Assembly (NCBI GenBank): GCA_963666575.2
Contig: CAXXYG010000016.1
Span: 186,001 to 250,000, forward strand
DNA: 64,000 bases
From: JABMQB01 sp963666575
Lineage (GTDB): Bacteria; Bacteroidota; Bacteroidia; Bacteroidales; Prolixibacteraceae
Direction of reading: 5' to 3'
Shown piece after piece: positions 27,713 through 36,343 of the stretch; the stretch's first letter is position 1; every line of letters begins with the position of its first letter. The notes under the pieces were generated by a model that was not told the origin of the DNA, made no database searches, and saw only the letters and a program-made list of their open reading frames with translations. Position numbers and translations under genes: made by a program.

Positions 27713-28040
27713 AGTGCCTTAAGTTAAAAAAAGTACACATAATTTGAAAAAAATTCAAGTTGCTGGATGTGAAGTAAAAAATTAATTTTAAGTACTTTAG
27801 CGCACTTTTAGAACTCAGTTATAGAAAGTGCATTAAGTTAAAAAGTACACATAATTTGAAAAATATTTAAGTTATAGGATGTGCAGTAAAAATTAACTTT
27901 AAGTACTTTAGCGCACTTTTGGAACTCAGTTATAGAAAGTGCATTAAGTTAAAAAGTACACTTAATTTGAAAAAAATTTAAGTTATAAGATGTGCAGTAA
28001 AAATTAACTTTAAGTACCCGAAGTACTTTAGTACACTTTA
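27713..28040. repeat. Tandem repeat, about three units of ~111-114 bp, with fold-back ends
   Basis: The unit starts with AGTGCNTTAAGTTAAAAAGT and ends with AACTTTAAGTACTTTAGCGC. It recurs with starts near 27714, 27828 and 27939; the last two are nearly identical and the first more diverged. The two ends of each unit are roughly complementary, so each can fold back. Shorter relatives of the same motif occur upstream of the four-helix-bundle gene (27150-27280). No open frame. The array fills most of the 456 bases before metG. Confidence 0.85.
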
Positions 28041-28100
28041 GGCACTTATTTATTTAAAACATTTTAATTAGAACAGAACCATTACAAAATATTAAATACA

Positions 28101-30134
28101 ATGCCAGATTTTAAACGAACTTTAATTACTTCAGCCCTTCCTTATGCCAATGGCCCTGTACACATAGGCCATCTGGCAGGAGTTTATGTCCCAGCCGATA
28201 TTATCGCCCGGTACCTTCGATTAAAAAATGAAGAAGTCCTTTTTATTGGCGGATCAGACGAACATGGTGTGCCCATTACTTTAAAGGCTAAAAACGAAGG
28301 CATTACTCCTCAGGATGTTGTGGATAAATTCCATGGGATGATTAAAGATTCGTTTCAGAAATTTGGAATTTCATTTGATGTATATTCGCGGACGAGTGCA
28401 AAAATTCACCACGAAACAGCCACCGAGTTTTTTAAAACTCTTTATGATAAAGGAAAATTTATCGAAAAAACATCGGAGCAATACTACGATGAAGAAAACA
28501 ATCAGTTTTTGGCCGACCGCTATATTATTGGTACCTGCCCAAAATGCAGCTATGAAAAAGCCTATGGCGACCAATGCGAAAGTTGCGGTACTTCGCTCAG
28601 CCCAACCGAATTAATAAATCCAACTTCAACAATAAGTGGCAACCAGCCGGTCTTAAAAGAAACTACACACTGGTACCTGCCACTCGACCAATACGAGCCC
28701 TGGTTAAAAGAATGGATTATTGAAGGGCATAAAGAATGGAAAAGCAATGTGTATGGCCAATGCAAATCGTGGATCGACAGTGGATTAATGCCACGTGCCG
28801 TTACCCGCGACTTAAATTGGGGAGTGCCTGTCCCGGTTGAAGAAGGTGAAGGGAAAGTACTTTATGTATGGTTCGATGCGCCTATCGGCTACATTTCAGC
28901 CACTAAAGAATTAACTCCTGAATGGGAAAAATACTGGAAAGATCCCGAAACTAAAATGTTGCATTTTATTGGTAAAGACAACATTGTATTTCATTGTATT
29001 ATTTTCCCTTGTATGTTAAAAGCTGAAGGCTCATATAATCTGCCGGAAAATGTACCTGCTAACGAATTCCTGAATTTAGAGGGAGATAAAATATCAACAT
29101 CGCGGAACTGGGCAGTTTGGTTGCACGAATACCTCGAAGAATTTCCTGACAAACAGGATGTTTTAAAATATGTATTAACTGCCAATGCTCCTGAAACAAA
29201 AGACAACGATTTTACCTGGAAAGATTTCCAAACCCGCAACAATAGTGAATTAGTAGCGGTTTTAGGAAACTTTGTAAACCGTACATTGGTTCTGACACAA
29301 AAATATTACGAAGGAGAAGTTCCTGAAAGGGGAGAAACAACTGATTTTGATAAACAAACATTGGCAGAAATTGCCAACATCAAAGCTGAAGTAGAAAAAA
29401 GCCTTGGAACATACCGAATACGCGAAGGTTTAAAATTTGCCATGGATTTAGCCCGTTTGGGAAACAAATACCTGGCCGATGAAGAACCCTGGAAAGTTAT
29501 TAAAACAGATGCTGAGCGGGTAAAAACCATCATGAATATCAGTTTACAAATAACAGCCAACCTAACAATTATACTTGAACCATTCCTTCCATTTAGCATG
29601 GATAAATTACGAGGATTTTTAAACATTGAGAAATTAGATTGGGATAATTTGGGAAATACCGAATTAATTAAAGCAGGCCATAAAACAAATAAGCCAGAGT
29701 TGTTATTCGAAAAGATTGAAGATTCGGTTATTGAAGCACAAATTCAAAAATTACTGAATACTAAAACCGCCAATGAATTGGCTGAAGCAAAAGCAGCTCC
29801 AGCAAAAGATAGCATCGAATTCGATGATTTTGGAAAAATGGACATTCGGGTGGGAACTGTGCTTGAGGCTGAAAAAGTAGCCAAAACCAAAAAACTTTTA
29901 AAGCTGAAAATTGACACCGGTATCGACCAACGCACTGTTGTTTCGGGGATTGCTGAATATTACCAACCTGAAGATTTAATTGGGAAACAGGTAAGTGTTC
30001 TGGTTAATCTGGAGCCCAAAAAACTACGGGGAATTGAATCGCAGGGAATGATCCTTTGTGCTGAAAATGGTGATGGTTCTTTGTCGATTGTTACACCCGA
30101 CCAGAAAGTAAATAATGGTTCAGAAGTGAAATAA
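28101..30134 (+). CDS. metG: Methionyl-tRNA synthetase
   Basis: 677 residues. Class I synthetase signatures: HIGH (His21-His24, in GPVHIGHLAG) and KISTS near residue 330 (the KMSKS loop). A zinc knuckle CPKC...CESC lies around residues 145-160, as in E. coli-type MetG. The C-terminal ~110 residues form the EMAP/Trbp111 tRNA-binding domain (FDDFGKMDIRVGTV). It charges initiator and elongator tRNAs in the cytosol. Confidence 0.97.
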   Translation: MPDFKRTLITSALPYANGPVHIGHLAGVYVPADIIARYLRLKNEEVLFIGGSDEHGVPITLKAKNEGITPQDVVDKFHGMIKDSFQKFGISFDVYSRTSAKIHHETATEFFKTLYDKGKFIEKTSEQYYDEENNQFLADRYIIGTCPKCSYEKAYGDQCESCGTSLSPTELINPTSTISGNQPVLKETTHWYLPLDQYEPWLKEWIIEGHKEWKSNVYGQCKSWIDSGLMPRAVTRDLNWGVPVPVEEGEGKVLYVWFDAPIGYISATKELTPEWEKYWKDPETKMLHFIGKDNIVFHCIIFPCMLKAEGSYNLPENVPANEFLNLEGDKISTSRNWAVWLHEYLEEFPDKQDVLKYVLTANAPETKDNDFTWKDFQTRNNSELVAVLGNFVNRTLVLTQKYYEGEVPERGETTDFDKQTLAEIANIKAEVEKSLGTYRIREGLKFAMDLARLGNKYLADEEPWKVIKTDAERVKTIMNISLQITANLTIILEPFLPFSMDKLRGFLNIEKLDWDNLGNTELIKAGHKTNKPELLFEKIEDSVIEAQIQKLLNTKTANELAEAKAAPAKDSIEFDDFGKMDIRVGTVLEAEKVAKTKKLLKLKIDTGIDQRTVVSGIAEYYQPEDLIGKQVSVLVNLEPKKLRGIESQGMILCAENGDGSLSIVTPDQKVNNGSEVK

Positions 30135-30136
30135 TA

Positions 30137-30173
30137 TTATTCATCGGATGACTTGAAGTCATCCGATGAATAA
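30137..30173. other. Perfect 17-bp hairpin directly after metG
   Basis: TTATTCATCGGATGACT (30137-30153) and its exact reverse complement (30157-30173) flank a TGA loop. There is no T-run on the plus side, so it is not a standard intrinsic terminator; it may protect the mRNA 3' end or be a small palindromic repeat. Confidence 0.7.
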
Positions 30174-30184
30174 ACAAAAATACA

Positions 30185-30211
30185 AGTGCCAACTCTTGTT
30201 GGCGCTCTTTC
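30185..30211 (+). terminator. Second hairpin after metG
   Basis: AGTGCCAAC (30185-30193) pairs with GTTGGCGCT (30198-30206), one G-U pair, TCTT loop, followed by CTTT. Confidence 0.55.
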
Positions 30212-30260
30212 GTAAGTTGTTGTACCGCTTAAAAACGGATCAACAATTTACTCAATATAT

Positions 30261-30300
30261 AAAAACCGCCTTTGTACGCAAGGGCGGTTTTGTTTTTTAT
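30261..30300 (+). terminator. Strong terminator before the amidohydrolase gene
   Basis: AAAACCGCC (30262-30270) pairs with GGCGGTTTT (30283-30291) and is followed by GTTTTTTAT. It is the third and best hairpin in the metG trailer. Confidence 0.8.
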
Positions 30301-30354
30301 ATCTTTTTATATCCCCAATTATTTTTTAACTTTCATTTTTTAAAACTTCACCAT

Positions 30355-31425
30355 ATGCAATCAATTTCTCTGTTATTTGCCTTGTTTATTTTATGTTTCC
30401 TGCCTCAAAATGAAAGCTATTACAGCCTTAATGATTTTCAGAAAGTAAAAAAAACAGATGCTCATTTCCACATTCACACCATTAATTGTTATGCCCTTCA
30501 GACAGCAAAAAAAGAAAACTTCAAACTGCTGTCGATCAATACGTTTACTGGTAACTGTGAAGAGACACACGCTTCAAACCGAAATTATTATGCCATTAAA
30601 AACAGGCACCGCGAGCTATTTGACTATACAACAACCTTTTGCCTCGATGGATGGGATAACGAAGGTTGGGTAAAAAACACAATTGAACTTATCGACGAAT
30701 CAATAAACAATGGAGCAATTGCTGTGAAAGTCTGGAAAAATATTGGGATGGAATTCCGAGACAAGAATGGGAATTTAGTCATGATTGACAATCCACGGTT
30801 CGACCCTATATTTAAGCATTTGGCTCAAATAGGCATCCCTTTGGTTGGTCATTTAGGTGAACCCAAAAACTGCTGGTTACCCCTTGAAAAAATGACCACA
30901 CAAAACGACCGCAGTTATTTTGAGCAAAATCCTCAGTACCACATGTTCAAACACCCCGAAATGCCATCGTACGAAGATCAAATAGCCGCCCGCGACCGGA
31001 TGCTGGATAAAAATCCTGGCCTCACATTTATTGGGTGCCACCTGGCAAGCCTTGAATGGGATGTCGATGTTTTAGCCGATTTTCTTGACCGTTACCCAAA
31101 TGCAGCTGTTGATATGGCAGCGCGTATGGGGCAATTATATTTTCAAACCCGCCAAAGCCGGGAAAAAGTAAGGCAGTTTTTTATTGATTACCAGGACCGT
31201 ATTTTATATGGAACTGATATTATTGATGAGGGTGCCGGAAATATTGAAGCTTTTCAAAACCACATGTTTAATACATGGATCAATGATTGGGAATTTTTTG
31301 TAACTGATAATAAAATGACCAGTAATTTAATCGAAGGTGAATTCAGGGGATTACAACTTCCTAAAACGGTAATCGATAAAATTTATAATACAAATGCCCT
31401 GAAGTGGTATAATAGTTTTGAGTAA
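30355..31425 (+). CDS. Amidohydrolase family protein (amidohydrolase_2), exported
   Basis: About 356 residues from ATG 30355, which opens a signal peptide (SISLLFALFILCFLP). An in-frame upstream extension runs back into the terminator hairpins and is rejected. Metal-binding positions of the TIM-barrel amidohydrolases are visible: HFHIH (HxH), VGHLGEP, FIGCHLAS and YGTDII. Relatives include decarboxylases and lactonases acting on aromatic or sugar-derived substrates; the substrate here is unknown. It stands alone between metG and a repeat cluster. Confidence 0.82.
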   Translation: MQSISLLFALFILCFLPQNESYYSLNDFQKVKKTDAHFHIHTINCYALQTAKKENFKLLSINTFTGNCEETHASNRNYYAIKNRHRELFDYTTTFCLDGWDNEGWVKNTIELIDESINNGAIAVKVWKNIGMEFRDKNGNLVMIDNPRFDPIFKHLAQIGIPLVGHLGEPKNCWLPLEKMTTQNDRSYFEQNPQYHMFKHPEMPSYEDQIAARDRMLDKNPGLTFIGCHLASLEWDVDVLADFLDRYPNAAVDMAARMGQLYFQTRQSREKVRQFFIDYQDRILYGTDIIDEGAGNIEAFQNHMFNTWINDWEFFVTDNKMTSNLIEGEFRGLQLPKTVIDKIYNTNALKWYNSFE

Positions 31426-31435
31426 TCGCTACAAT

Positions 31436-31965
31436 TAATTATCGCCCTTGTTGGGCGTAGTTTGTTATCTATTTACATATACCCAACGATTTATGTTGGG
31501 CTGAAATAAGTTGGGCTCTCAGCCTGAAAAATACTTACACAATCACAAAAAATCAATTTACATTTTTTACAATTTGGCTGAAAACCATAATTAATTCAAC
31601 CCAATGGCAACGCCTTGGGACAGGAACAAGAGCCCTGCATATCGCCCTGCAAGGGCAGGTTAATGGTTTGTTCTTTCACCTATATTCAGCGTTTTATAAT
31701 GAATTTAATAATGATTGTCACATAATTGATTTTTTTAACTGCCCTTGCAGGGCGCTGTATATTTTCTATTGACATATACCCAACGATTTACGTTGGGCTG
31801 AAATAAACCGGGCCTTCAGCCCGATGAATACCTAAACATTTACCAAAAATAGATTTACATTTTTTACAATTTGGCTGAAAGCCATAATTAATTTAACCCA
31901 ATGGCAACGCCTTGGGACAGGAACAAGAGTCCTGCATATCGCCCTGCAAGGGCAGGTTAATAAAT
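31436..31965. repeat. Cluster of palindromic modules, two ~230-bp copies
   Basis: Two related copies (about 31440-31665 and 31737-31965). Each runs: a GCCCTTG/CAGGGC hairpin, CCCAACG...CGTTGGG, GGGC-TTCAG-CCC, a 40-base AT linker, then GGCTGAAAGCC, CCCAATGGCAACGCCTTGGG, CAGGA...TCCTG and CGCCCTGCAAGGGCAG. The second half is a reversed version of the first, so each copy is a head-to-head pair. No open frames. This accounts for the gene-free stretch 31426-32014. Confidence 0.85.
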
Positions 31966-32014
31966 ATGGGATCACTTAATTCCATCCAACTTTCTATGTT
32001 GAAATTTAATCCTT

Positions 32015-32671
32015 TCAACTTTTTACAACAATACCCAATTTTTCAAGCAATTGAGGACTATCTGCCAGAGCTATTCGGGCAATGGCTTCATAATCGGTCA
32101 ACCAATCAATGAGCTCTTCAAATTTTAAATCACGCTCTTGGGTGGCATTTTGGGCATCGCCCATTTCTTTTTTCACTAACTCTGCTTTTGCACTAACATT
32201 TTCGGCAAGCTCCATTGCTGCGGTAAGTTTTTCTTCAGTTTGCCCATAAACAGCCATACCAGTTTTCCAGCTTTCGTTGGCCAACAATGCATGGTAAAAT
32301 CCAAGCACCTGTTTTAGCCAACCACTAATGGTAGTAGCCCGCCGGCCGTTTAATTCAAGGGTAGCCGTTGCCTGCACATCGCGTTTAAAAACAATACGGG
32401 CAATACCCAACATGTCCATATAAACCGTGTGTCCCTGTTTCCGTACATTTTCCAATTCTTTCTGTGCCGCAGAAACTTCGGCACCTTCTTTTTTCTGAAC
32501 CTCAACCAGCGAGGCCGATTCACTTAATAAGGTAGCACCTTCGTTCAGTTTTTCTTCGGGATAACCAAACCCGGCTACCGCATTTTTAACTTGTTCGTCG
32601 CCAAGGCTGTTATTAATCATTATACCAGCCTTGAATAAAATTTCGCCAAAGTTAAATCTTGACCATTTCAT
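32015..32671 (-). CDS. Helical protein with two internal repeats, function unknown
   Basis: About 218 residues from ATG 32671 (MKWSRFNFGEILF); a longer upstream start is unconvincing. Two ~60-residue alpha-helical units can be aligned: PEEKLNEGATLLSESASLVE...KKEGAEV...MLGIARIVFK and TEEKLTAAMELAENVSAKAE...KKEMGDA...YEAIARIALAD. No signal peptide or TM segment, no known catalytic motif. I do not recognise the family. It is surrounded by palindromic repeats and the 33-kb 21-bp array, i.e. an accessory region. Confidence 0.7.
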   Translation of the reverse strand: MKWSRFNFGEILFKAGIMINNSLGDEQVKNAVAGFGYPEEKLNEGATLLSESASLVEVQKKEGAEVSAAQKELENVRKQGHTVYMDMLGIARIVFKRDVQATATLELNGRRATTISGWLKQVLGFYHALLANESWKTGMAVYGQTEEKLTAAMELAENVSAKAELVKKEMGDAQNATQERDLKFEELIDWLTDYEAIARIALADSPQLLEKLGIVVKS

Positions 32672-32941
32672 ATTAATTATTTTATAATCATAGAGAGAAA
32701 TAAACAATTGCCAAAAGCATTGGTGTGCCTTTGGTAAAATATCCTGCCATAGAGGCAGCATGAGTGGGGACTATTGGAAAAACAGCAACAATTAGGCACA
32801 ACAACCTAACAGCTTACTATTCCCCCTGGTCCATGGGCTATTTTAAATCTATTTTATTCTGAAACTGAATCATTCAGCCGTGTGTTTTTGGTTTATTATG
32901 TATTTTATGCTACAAAAAACAAATTCCCTGGTCAAATTGTA

Positions 32942-33128
32942 TTTTGTACCGGTTTTTTTCGCCCTGTATAGGTAGCCTGGCAGTTTGTATAGGTTGTGTT
33001 GCTTTGTGTACCCGTTAAACCTTATTTTGTACAGGCCGTTTTGTTTTTTGTACTGGTAATGTTACATTTTGTACTGGTTTTTTCTATTTTGTAAGGTTTG
33101 TTTGGCATGTTGTACCCTTTTACTTACA
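32942..33128. repeat. Degenerate tandem array, period 20-21 bp, nine units
   Basis: TGTA occurs at 32945, 32965, 32986, 33007, 33028, 33049, 33070, 33090 and 33111, i.e. steps of 20 or 21 bases without exception. Unit consensus TTTTGTACnGGT plus ~9 variable T-rich bases. On the minus strand one frame gives heptads such as PVQNVTL and PIQTARL, but it is cut by stops. Same period as the array at 6614-6903 but a different core. Confidence 0.8.
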
Positions 33129-33261
33129 CTTGGTTGTTTAAAAGCCCCAAAATGCAATTGTATTATGTAACAATACCCTACTTAAAAATAAATTCTATAC
33201 AATTTATAACATTTTTATGAAAATGTAAACAGGTGGGAGGGAAAAAATTATTTTTTGTTTG

Positions 33262-33722
33262 TTTTCGGGCTGAACGCCCAGGTTACTTCAGCCCAACACA
33301 ACGCGTTGGGAATTGCTAGAAATAGAACAAATTGCGCCCTGAAAGGGCAAATTATACCATTTACATATCAAATTGTGCTGGTATAATGCCGATACATATT
33401 CAACGTGCTTTTAGAAGTGAAATGCACCAAAGGCGCATCTTGAATAGTAATCGGTATTAAAACAGTGCATAAAATGAATCGCTGTATTTAAACTGCCCTT
33501 GCAGGGCGGTATACCTACGTTTGTTTTAACCCCAAGGCGAAACATTGGCTTAATTAATTTTGGCCTACAGCCAAATGTTTAATCCTCGATTCGCATAATT
33601 GATACAAATTAAAAGTTGAAATATTTTTTCCTTCGCACTGAAAGTGCAGTTTACTTCAGCCCAACGCAACGCGTTGGGACTACAATGTAAAAATGGTTCA
33701 CACCCTGAAAAGGCAAATTATA
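33262..33722. repeat. Second cluster of palindromic modules (three units)
   Basis: Unit 1: GGGCTGAACGCCC, CCCAACACAACGCGTTGGG, CGCCCTGAAAGGGC (33267-33350). Unit 2, opposite orientation: TGCCCTTGCAGGGCG, CCCCAAGG...CATTGG, TTGGCCTACAGCCAA (33490-33575). Unit 3: GCACTGAAAGTGC, CCCAACGCAACGCGTTGGG, CCTGAAAAGG (33633-33715). Same family as 31436-31965. Confidence 0.82.
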
Positions 33723-33780
33723 AAAATGTATAATGTTTTAATATTTTCGACTCACCCTGATTATACCTTTGGTACAATCG

Positions 33781-33804
33781 TCCCTCTCTAAACGTAGAGA
33801 GGGA
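33781..33804. other. Short perfect hairpin
   Basis: TCCCTCTCT (33781-33789) and AGAGAGGGA (33796-33804) with a 6-base loop; a purine-rich tract follows. No T-run, so its role is unclear. Confidence 0.5.
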
Positions 33805-34137
33805 AAGAGGGAGAGTTAATAAAATTTGAAACTTATATAACAAATATGTTTTTGTCTTTGCACACTGCTTAACGCAACTATTTTGAACCTTTATACATCT
33901 ACTTAAATGTTAAGCTAAGTTTATTTGTAACCCAAAAACAATAAATTATGGCAAAATTACCCATACAACCTATTATTCACGCCAAACAGAGGTTATATAT
34001 TAAAACTATATACTCTGCAAAAAGCACGAACTATTGTGTTGTTAACTACCCCGCATCCTCTTACCTCAGGCAATTAAAGTTGCCTTGATTAGTTAAGTTT
34101 CTCAAAACTCTTTACTAATTACTTTTTACTCAAAAAA

Positions 34138-34740
34138 ATGAAACCAAAAATTTTAAAATTAAGTACAGTTGTCCTGCTGTTGTTTTGTATTGGTGCGGGA
34201 TGCCAGAAAGATGATATTTTTGAACTAGACATTGGTGATAAAAATGCCGTAATTCAAAAAGAAGTAAACGGGATAGAATTTAAATTCTGTCTGCTGAATG
34301 AACAAGGTGAACCTGCCACTATTTTTAATGAAGGTGAAAATTTCTTTTTCCAATTTTCGATTAAGAACAATACAAATGAATCTCTTCCTTTTTATGATTA
34401 TGGCTACTATGATTTAGATGATTTTTGTGCAGTTAATTCTGGAAATAAATTTTATGGTAAACCATTTGTTTATAAAGTTTATTCTGGAACTTTTTATACT
34501 GCTGACCGAAGGTTGCTGCCTCCAGGCTCAGAAAATTATAAATTTATAGTTCCATGGTATGACGAAAGAAATGACTGGCAGTTATTTTGGGGAGAATTTG
34601 AGAGCACTAAACAACCTTTATTAAAAAAGGGCAAGTATTATACTCAATTTGCCTATTCATTCTCTTTTGGGATACCCAACAATGAACCAGAATTAGAAAC
34701 TGGTTTAATTAAGTTTAAAATAAATTTTGAAATTAAATAG
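34138..34740 (+). CDS. Small lipoprotein, unknown function
   Basis: 200 residues. Lipoprotein signal with LFCIGAGC (Cys22). The mature part looks like an immunoglobulin-like beta sandwich (FQFSIKNNTNESLPF, LPPGSENYKFIVPW, KGKYYTQFAYSF), similar in style to extracellular proteins that bind partners, but I cannot assign a family. Its leader is almost the same as that of the broken gene at 35435 (MKxKIxKLSTVVLLLF), so the two signal regions share a recent origin. Confidence 0.7.
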   Translation: MKPKILKLSTVVLLLFCIGAGCQKDDIFELDIGDKNAVIQKEVNGIEFKFCLLNEQGEPATIFNEGENFFFQFSIKNNTNESLPFYDYGYYDLDDFCAVNSGNKFYGKPFVYKVYSGTFYTADRRLLPPGSENYKFIVPWYDERNDWQLFWGEFESTKQPLLKKGKYYTQFAYSFSFGIPNNEPELETGLIKFKINFEIK

Positions 34741-34867
34741 AATATTATGAATAAGAGGCTTTAAAGCCCCTGGATTAAAAGAGTTTTTAAGAATTTTGGT
34801 TCTGTCAAATCCGAATATTTCAACATACATCCTAAACCTGTCACTACAATTTGTAAAAAATTAGAAA

Positions 34868-35419
34868 ATGAAAAAGTATATTATTTATGTATTTGTATTT
34901 ATAGGGTTGTTCAGCGGAAGCTGCAATAAAGATTCAATGGATAATGCTGTTGAAGAGAACATTAAAGTAGAGCAATTTATTCTGTCGTTAAAACAAGGTA
35001 CATATACTTCAGGATTCTTACCGGATTTTACTCCAGATGATATCCCGGCTCTTTTAGAACATGCTAATGATTATTCTAAGATAGTATATTTCCCTAGCTC
35101 GGATATTTCTTCTTATGCCCTAAACGAATTCAAGTTAGGTGAATGTATCCTTTGGAATATCGAGTCACTCAGAAACAATTATCCTTATGTGAACCGTTAT
35201 TTGCAATTTCCATCAAGCAATCCAATGCTGATTCACAAGGATTACTTAAACGATTCTAAAGTTAATTCCGTTGCTCCAGTTGATTATAGGCTTGACAATA
35301 CGCAATTAGATGTTGCTTATAAAGCGTATAAAAATTGGTGGGCAAAAAACAGTAAAAATGAATTTGATAAAATAAAATCCATAAATCCTTTAAAAGATTT
35401 AGATTTTCTCTGGTACTAA
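34868..35419 (+). CDS. Small lipoprotein resembling DUF4943
   Basis: 183 residues with lipobox FSGSC (Cys19). The body (KVEQFILSLKQGTY, LPDFTPDDIPALLEHAND, FPSSDISSYAL, GECILWNIESLR, FPSSNPML) reads like the Bacteroidota DUF4943 family as I remember it; a profile search would settle this. Function unknown. It lies between two other small lipoproteins on the same strand. Confidence 0.65.
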   Translation: MKKYIIYVFVFIGLFSGSCNKDSMDNAVEENIKVEQFILSLKQGTYTSGFLPDFTPDDIPALLEHANDYSKIVYFPSSDISSYALNEFKLGECILWNIESLRNNYPYVNRYLQFPSSNPMLIHKDYLNDSKVNSVAPVDYRLDNTQLDVAYKAYKNWWAKNSKNEFDKIKSINPLKDLDFLWY

Positions 35420-35434
35420 TTAAAACGAATAAAA

Positions 35435-35803
35435 ATGAAAACAAAAATAATAAAGTTAAGTACAGTTGTCCTGCTTTTGTTTAGTATTGGAACCGGATGC
35501 CAAAAAGATAAAATCGATTATGTCCCTGATAGTATTATTGGCAAATGAGAATGGCTCTATTCCGTATGTCGAGATTTAACTACCGGCTATTCATATCCAA
35601 TAAACGGACAAATTTTAACAATAAAATTTAGAGAAAACGGAGACCTCTTTTTCAAAGAAAATAGTAATACTTTTATTGAAACTAATTTCTCAATCTCTGA
35701 AGATACTTTAAATTACTGTGAGAATAATAGTATAGAACACATTTACCAGTTTGGAATATACCAAGATACATTAACATTAATAAATCCCTTTACACATAGG
35801 TAG
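35435..35803 (+). pseudogene. Lipocalin-like lipoprotein with an in-frame TGA
   Basis: ATG 35435 opens a lipoprotein leader (GTGC lipobox). After DSIIGK an in-frame TGA (35546-35548) occurs, then the frame runs on as EWLYSVCRDLTTGYSYP and GQILTIKFRENGDLFF to a stop at 35801. Lipocalin-like Bacteroidota lipoproteins have GKWEW at this spot, so TGA most likely replaces TGG (Trp). About 122 codons. Either a recent nonsense mutation or a base error. Confidence 0.65.
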
Positions 35804-35837
35804 TTTTAATCTTTATAAACGAATTAATTAATAGGTA

Positions 35838-36042
35838 ATGAAAAAACTAACTAATTTATTAATTTCCACTTCACTATAATTACATATGGGTATGCCCAAT
35901 AGTCTGTCATTGCAGTTACACCAAAATAAAGATTAGATAAGACAGATAATGTTAAGTACATCAAGTTTGACAGTAAAAATAAAACCGGCAAATGAAACTA
36001 TCCTATCTCTACAAAAAGCTTTTTTTTCAAAGCATTTTGAAT
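35838..36042 (+). pseudogene. Remnant of a secreted-protein gene
   Basis: ATG 35838 encodes MKKLTNLLISTSL then a stop; in another frame ITYGYAQ completes a plausible signal peptide and the frame continues (SVIAVTPK, DKTDNVKYIKFDSKNKTGK) through three stops. It looks like a decayed exported gene. No family is recognisable. Confidence 0.35.
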
Positions 36043-36079
36043 GCCAATAAACAAGCTTCGAATATGATAATGATTCACG

Positions 36080-36235
36080 TCCTGAAAGGACAACTTAACC
36101 AAAGTTAATAAAGAAGATATTATATCGGAAACGCATTTAAATTGCCCTTGCAGGGCGAATTGGTGGTTATTACCTATTCACATAAGGCGATGCCTTGAGC
36201 TAAATTAAGTAAGGCTTTCAGCCTTAAGTTTAATT
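36080..36235. repeat. Third cluster of palindromic modules
   Basis: CGTCCTGAAAGGAC near 36080, TGCCCTTGCAGGGCG near 36143, AAGGCGATGCCTT near 36184 and AAGGCTTTCAGCCTT near 36212. Same module types and order as at 31.4 and 33.3 kb. Together with the pseudogene remnant it fills the gap 35804-36343. Confidence 0.75.
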
Positions 36236-36283
36236 TTTAATTCGCAATGGAAATTTAACTTTATGTGTAATTCAGTTTCCACA

Positions 36284-36316
36284 AAAAAAGGGCTCCACTT
36301 AAAGCGAAACCCTTAT
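36284..36316 (-). terminator. Terminator of the M3 peptidase gene
   Basis: On the minus strand AAGGGTT pairs with AGCCCTT (G-U pair included) across a ~15-base loop and is followed by seven T. Confidence 0.65.
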
Positions 36317-36343
36317 TAAATATCTTCAACGTATATCTATATT

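Larger units (their letters stand above)
32672..34137. other. 1.47-kb intergenic region of repeats
   Basis: Holds the 21-bp array (32942-33128), a second cluster of palindromic modules (33262-33722) and a short GC-rich hairpin (33781-33804). A 46-codon open frame (33948-34088) has no recognisable family. Nothing else is visible. Confidence 0.6.

Noticed and set aside
27713..28040. Possible CRISPR array
   Set aside because: Units are ~111 bp and repeat over their full length without unique spacers; no cas genes in the window.
32942..33128. Possible CRISPR or plasmid iteron array
   Set aside because: Only a short core is kept, there are no spacer-like unique segments, and no cas or rep gene is adjacent.
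33948..34088. 46-codon open frame starting MAKLPIQP
   Set aside because: Too short, no signal, no family, in a repeat-rich gap.
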